From positions 930,001 to 994,000 of the forward strand of contig NZ_NGUQ01000037.1 of assembly GCF_002179965.1 (NCBI RefSeq): a DNA stretch of 64,000 bases, written 5' to 3'. A program made the position numbers and the translations under genes. The notes below the pieces were generated by a model, which worked only from the letters and a program-made list of their open reading frames with translations, had not been told where the DNA came from and ran no database searches. This DNA comes from Pandoraea sp. PE-S2T-3 (GTDB lineage: Bacteria > Pseudomonadota > Gammaproteobacteria > Burkholderiales > Burkholderiaceae). Below, piece after piece: positions 61,113-64,000 of this stretch; the first letter of the stretch is position 1; each line of letters starts with the position of its first letter.

Positions 61113-61967
61113 TTACACCGCCAGGCTGTAGCCTGCTGGTACGCATCCTACCGCGTCGGCACCAAAAGATAAATCCCGCAAATGCGCGCCAACACTGGCT
61201 TCGCCCGGTGCTGACCGGTCAAACGCGACCGGTGCATCCATGGCAGGCATGCCCAGACGCAAGTCCGGATGATGCGTCAGGCACATATAGCCGAACAACG
61301 GATGGCCTGCCGCTTGCCAGCGCGTGCGGGCATTGGCGACATCCAGCGCCAGCACACGGTGACCGATGCCGCCCACATGCGCCATCGGAATGAGCGCCTG
61401 CGACGGGAACACATCGACGAACATCAGCGCTTCGTACTGACGATGCAACGGCGGACGCGCGGTGATCACCATCCAGTCGATACGCGAAAGCAGGCAGTAC
61501 TGATAGAACGCCTTGAAGAGCGCGGTCTTCACTGCCCGGCCCACCGGGCCCGCCACCACACCCAGACGGGTCGCTTCGGCGAGTGCTGCATCGCCGAGCC
61601 AGTCCGGCAACGGTGCCGAGTCCTCCAGATGCAACGCCTGATAGCGGTTGGTCTGGATGCGCATCGTGCCGATGACCGCACCGTCCAGACGGGCACGGGC
61701 CACGAGCACGATGGAGCCGGGTTCGCGATCGCTCGTCTCGGGCTCGCTCAGCGTCGCGGCCAGATCCGGGAGATGGCGGCCGTAAGCCGCCTGACGCATG
61801 GCGACGGCATCGCGCAGTCCGGATTCGTCACTGGCGATGGTGACGATGAACGGCAGCGATTCTTCGCGCAAATCCGCCTGATTGGCGAAGTTCGCCGCTC
61901 CCCGGACGGGGAAATTGTCGACTTCGGTGATGGAGAGGACGTCGGAAGCTTGTGAAAGGTCAAACAT
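61113..61967 (-). CDS. FeeM-like N-acyl amino acid synthase (GNAT acyltransferase)
   Basis: A 284-residue GNAT-fold protein. RDAVAMRQAAYGRHLPDL resembles the N-terminal RxxxY-type motif shared by FeeM and LuxI-like acyl transferases. Other motifs are GSIVLVARARLDGAVIGTMR, EATRLGVVAGPVGRAVKTAL, and YQYCLLSRIDWMVITARPP followed by RQYEALMFVDVFP. FeeM joins long-chain acyl groups from an acyl carrier protein to an amino acid (tyrosine in the original case). Here the amino acid and acyl chain are unknown, and no acyl carrier gene is adjacent. The ATG at 61967 has AAGGAG eight bases upstream; the GTG at 61976 overlaps that site and is unlikely. Confidence 0.85.
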   Translation of the reverse strand: MFDLSQASDVLSITEVDNFPVRGAANFANQADLREESLPFIVTIASDESGLRDAVAMRQAAYGRHLPDLAATLSEPETSDREPGSIVLVARARLDGAVIGTMRIQTNRYQALHLEDSAPLPDWLGDAALAEATRLGVVAGPVGRAVKTALFKAFYQYCLLSRIDWMVITARPPLHRQYEALMFVDVFPSQALIPMAHVGGIGHRVLALDVANARTRWQAAGHPLFGYMCLTHHPDLRLGMPAMDAPVAFDRSAPGEASVGAHLRDLSFGADAVGCVPAGYSLAV

Positions 61968-62311
61968 AATTGACACTCCTTAGGGTCAAGAAAGGGCTAG
62001 GTGCCACGCTATGGCGGTCGCGCCTAACGCATCGCACCATTCCTTTCTTGTTCCGCCGAAGCAATGTGTCAAGTGCTTATTTCCTTACACTTTTTACTTT
62101 TACTGCGGTTGAGCGCAACGCCGCGCAGCCGCCACCCGCGGAATGCCCGTCGCGCCGGGCAAAACCCGCGAAACGTCCCATGAACGGCCCCGCCGTTCCG
62201 TCCGCATGTCACCTATTTGCCACAGTTGCCGTCCTAAGAGAGACTCTGGCAAAATGATAAACCTGTTTACTAATTTGTCTGCCGGCGAAGCCTCGCCGGC
62301 GCACGTCCGCC
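61968..62311. promoter_or_regulatory. Divergent region with a MarR-type operator candidate
   Basis: About 340 bases. TAAAC-CT-GTTTA (62258-62269) is a perfect inverted repeat inside AT-rich sequence 43 bases before the MarR gene, the usual place for an autoregulatory MarR site. A second AT-rich stretch at 62075-62105 probably carries the promoter of the FeeM-like gene. Confidence 0.5.
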
Positions 62312-62827
62312 ATGCCGAAAATCGATTGGTCGTCCCGCTTCGGCACGCTCGTCCATGACGTGGCCCGGGTGCACTCGCGTTTGTTCGACCGGCGCGCCCG
62401 AGGCAATTTCGATCTCACCCGTGCGCAATGCCGCGTGCTGGTGATGCTGCACCGCTACGGTGTACAGACCCAGGCCGAACTGGCCGAACGCATGGAGTTG
62501 ACGCCCATGGCACTCGTCAGACTGCTCGACCGGCTCAGGGAAAAGGAATTGGTGCGTCGTGAACGCGACCCCAACGACAAGCGCGCTCACCTGCTGTATC
62601 TGACCGAGGCGTCGGAAGCCAAGATCGACACGATCGTCGCCTTCGCCGGCATGGTCGAGCGCGACGCGATGGCCGACCTCACCCCGGCGGAACGCGCCGA
62701 ACTCTCGCGCCTGCTCGGCAAAGTGCTGACCAACCTGACGCGCGCGGAGGCGGCCTGCCCGCCCACATCGCCCGTGCCGAAACGCACGGATCGCACTGAC
62801 CACACTGACGACGAAACAACGGAATAA
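62312..62827 (+). CDS. MarR-family transcriptional regulator
   Basis: A 171-residue winged-helix regulator. The DNA-binding part is LTRAQCRVLVMLHRYGVQTQ, AELAERMELTPMALVRLLDR and LREKELVRRERDPNDKRAHL with the wing DPNDKRAH, all textbook MarR. The C-terminus ends in a Thr/Asp-rich tail. It is followed by a DHA2 transporter 172 bases on, on the same strand. MarR proteins usually repress the adjacent pump and lift off when a drug or phenolic compound binds. Confidence 0.95.
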   Translation: MPKIDWSSRFGTLVHDVARVHSRLFDRRARGNFDLTRAQCRVLVMLHRYGVQTQAELAERMELTPMALVRLLDRLREKELVRRERDPNDKRAHLLYLTEASEAKIDTIVAFAGMVERDAMADLTPAERAELSRLLGKVLTNLTRAEAACPPTSPVPKRTDRTDHTDDETTE

Positions 62828-62999
62828 GGATTCTTTAAGGAGTTTTGAGAAACCGTGAAGGAGACAGCGCGCCGATGACCTGACGTCGGCGGGCAAGCGC
62901 ACTGCCAGACGGCCGCTCCCGGCGAACACCCTTGGGACGACGGCAACACGCAGTGCGACAACAACAATAGGTTCGAAGCATTCCACCCGAGGTAATACC

Positions 63000-64000
63000 G
63001 TGTCTTCCCCGCAAAGCGCCGGCGACGCCAACAAGCATCGCGCGCTGGTCAGTATTTCCGTCATGCTCGCGACGGTGCTGCAAACGCTCGACAGCACCAT
63101 CGCCAACGTTGCCCTGCCCCACATGCAAGGCAGCCTTTCCGCCTCACAGGACTCGATCACCTGGGTACTGACGTCGTATATCGTCGCGGCCGCCATTGCC
63201 ACGCCGCTCACCGGTGCGCTCTGTGCACGCTTCGGTCGACGCCGGGTGTTTCTGTGGTCAGTCGCCGGCTTCACCATCGCGTCTGCGCTATGCGGTATGG
63301 CGCATTCGCTCACGGAAATCGTGGCGGCGCGCCTGTTTCAGGGCATCTGCGGGGCAGCACTCGTCCCGCTATCGCAAGCGACCATGCTCGACATCAATCC
63401 ACCGCACAAACACGGCTCGGCGATGGCGGTATTCGGCATGGGGGTGATGGTCGGACCGATTCTCGGCCCGTCGCTCGGCGGCTGGCTGACCGACAGCTAC
63501 AACTGGCGCTGGGTGTTCTACATCAACCTGCCGATCGGGTTGATCGCGTTTCTCGGCATCGCCGCGTATCTGAAAGAGCCACCCGAAGCGAAGGCCGGAA
63601 AATTCGATGCGCTGGGTTTCGTCACACTCGGGCTGGCGATTGGGCTACTGCAATTGCTGCTCGACCGGGGTGAACAGCAAGACTGGCTGAATTCGACCGA
63701 GATCTGGCTGGAGATGCTCGGCGCGATCATCTGCTTCGCCTATTTCATCGTGCACACGTGGACCGCCGACGAGAACTCGTTCTTCAACCGGGCCTTGCTG
63801 CGCGACCGCAACTTCAATACCGGCATCATCTACATCTTCGTCGTCGGGATCATTCTTTACGCCACGCGCGCGTTGCTCCCGCCGATGCTGCAAAGCCTGT
63901 TCGGCTATCCGGCCATTCTGACCGGGCTGGTCACGGCGCCGTCCGGCGCGGGCACGATGGCCGCGATGCTGATCGTCGGGCGCCTCGTGGGCAAAGTGGA
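63000..64000 (+). CDS. DHA2-family MFS exporter (EmrB-like), 3' end outside window
   Basis: An open frame from GTG 63000 (GAGGT seven bases upstream) to the end of the window, at least 333 residues. SISVMLATVLQTLDSTIANV is the first helix with motif D1, ALCARFGRRRVFLW motif A, ARLFQGICGAALVPLSQATM motif B and GVMVGPILGPSLGGWLTDSY motif C. It is therefore a 14-helix EmrB-like pump. It follows the MarR gene, but no EmrA adaptor lies between them; one may follow beyond the window. This is the third MFS transporter of the window. Confidence 0.93.
   Translation, partial: MSSPQSAGDANKHRALVSISVMLATVLQTLDSTIANVALPHMQGSLSASQDSITWVLTSYIVAAAIATPLTGALCARFGRRRVFLWSVAGFTIASALCGMAHSLTEIVAARLFQGICGAALVPLSQATMLDINPPHKHGSAMAVFGMGVMVGPILGPSLGGWLTDSYNWRWVFYINLPIGLIAFLGIAAYLKEPPEAKAGKFDALGFVTLGLAIGLLQLLLDRGEQQDWLNSTEIWLEMLGAIICFAYFIVHTWTADENSFFNRALLRDRNFNTGIIYIFVVGIILYATRALLPPMLQSLFGYPAILTGLVTAPSGAGTMAAMLIVGRLVGKV

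Noticed and set aside
1-64000. tRNA, rRNA and CRISPR search by eye
   Set aside because: No cloverleaf, conserved rRNA segment, or regular repeat-spacer pattern was found.

Overview
The window is a GC-rich (about 64 % by eye) chromosomal segment of a Gram-negative bacterium. Gene families, codon use and arrangement (RND-MFP-OMF-two-component operons, KfrA-type protein beside a tyrosine recombinase, fused LivM-LivG permease/ATPase, DUF2252, DUF3309, ChaB and BON stress proteins) fit a betaproteobacterium of the Burkholderiaceae, most like Pandoraea. The genus is an inference from gene content; no rRNA or tRNA gene is present to confirm it. I see no phage, IS element or CRISPR array.

Layout. 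1-2.2 kb: the end of a sensor kinase and an ArnT-like lipid A glycosyltransferase. 2.4-5 kb: a large unknown protein whose N-terminus resembles leaders of proteins associated with extracellular contractile injection systems. 5-7 kb: encapsulin shell plus DyP peroxidase carrying an encapsulation tail. 7.4-15.6 kb: RND permease, adaptor, outer-membrane factor, response regulator and sensor kinase in one co-directional run. 15.5-19.1 kb: hypothetical and periplasmic proteins, an AT-rich island, a DUF2092 protein and a frameshifted Gly/Pro-rich partner. 19.3-21.5 kb: arfB and a hipBA toxin-antitoxin module with an operator array. 21.5-25 kb: DUF2239, MATE and MFS transporters, the last two convergent with overlapping 3' ends.

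25.1-27.5 kb is a cassette of small stress/envelope genes (ChaB, DUF3309, proline-rich protein, PRC-barrel, two BON proteins). 27.9-35.2 kb holds mscS-DUF2252-diguanylate cyclase and, divergently, an MHYT-GGDEF-EAL protein. 35.3-40.7 kb is an EmrAB-type efflux system with a divergent outer-membrane factor and an HxlR regulator. 40.8-43.2 kb is the divergent KfrA-like/tyrosine recombinase pair. 43.4-46.7 kb has two tandem nitronate monooxygenases and an AcuI-like reductase. 46.8-51.9 kb is a branched-chain amino acid (or related) ABC importer. 52.4-56.3 kb is a large FtsK. 56.4-64 kb has an MptE-like protein, a 7TM-PAS-GGDEF-EAL protein, a FeeM-like N-acyl amino acid synthase, and a MarR regulator with a DHA2 transporter that runs off the end.

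Themes: at least five exporters (RND, MATE, three MFS), often with a linked regulator; three c-di-GMP proteins; oxidative and envelope stress genes. The least explained items are the eCIS-leader protein with a possible degenerate PLP-enzyme C-terminus, the frameshifted Pro/Gly-repeat gene, the KfrA/recombinase pair with a palindrome over the recombinase start codon, and the FeeM-like synthase.
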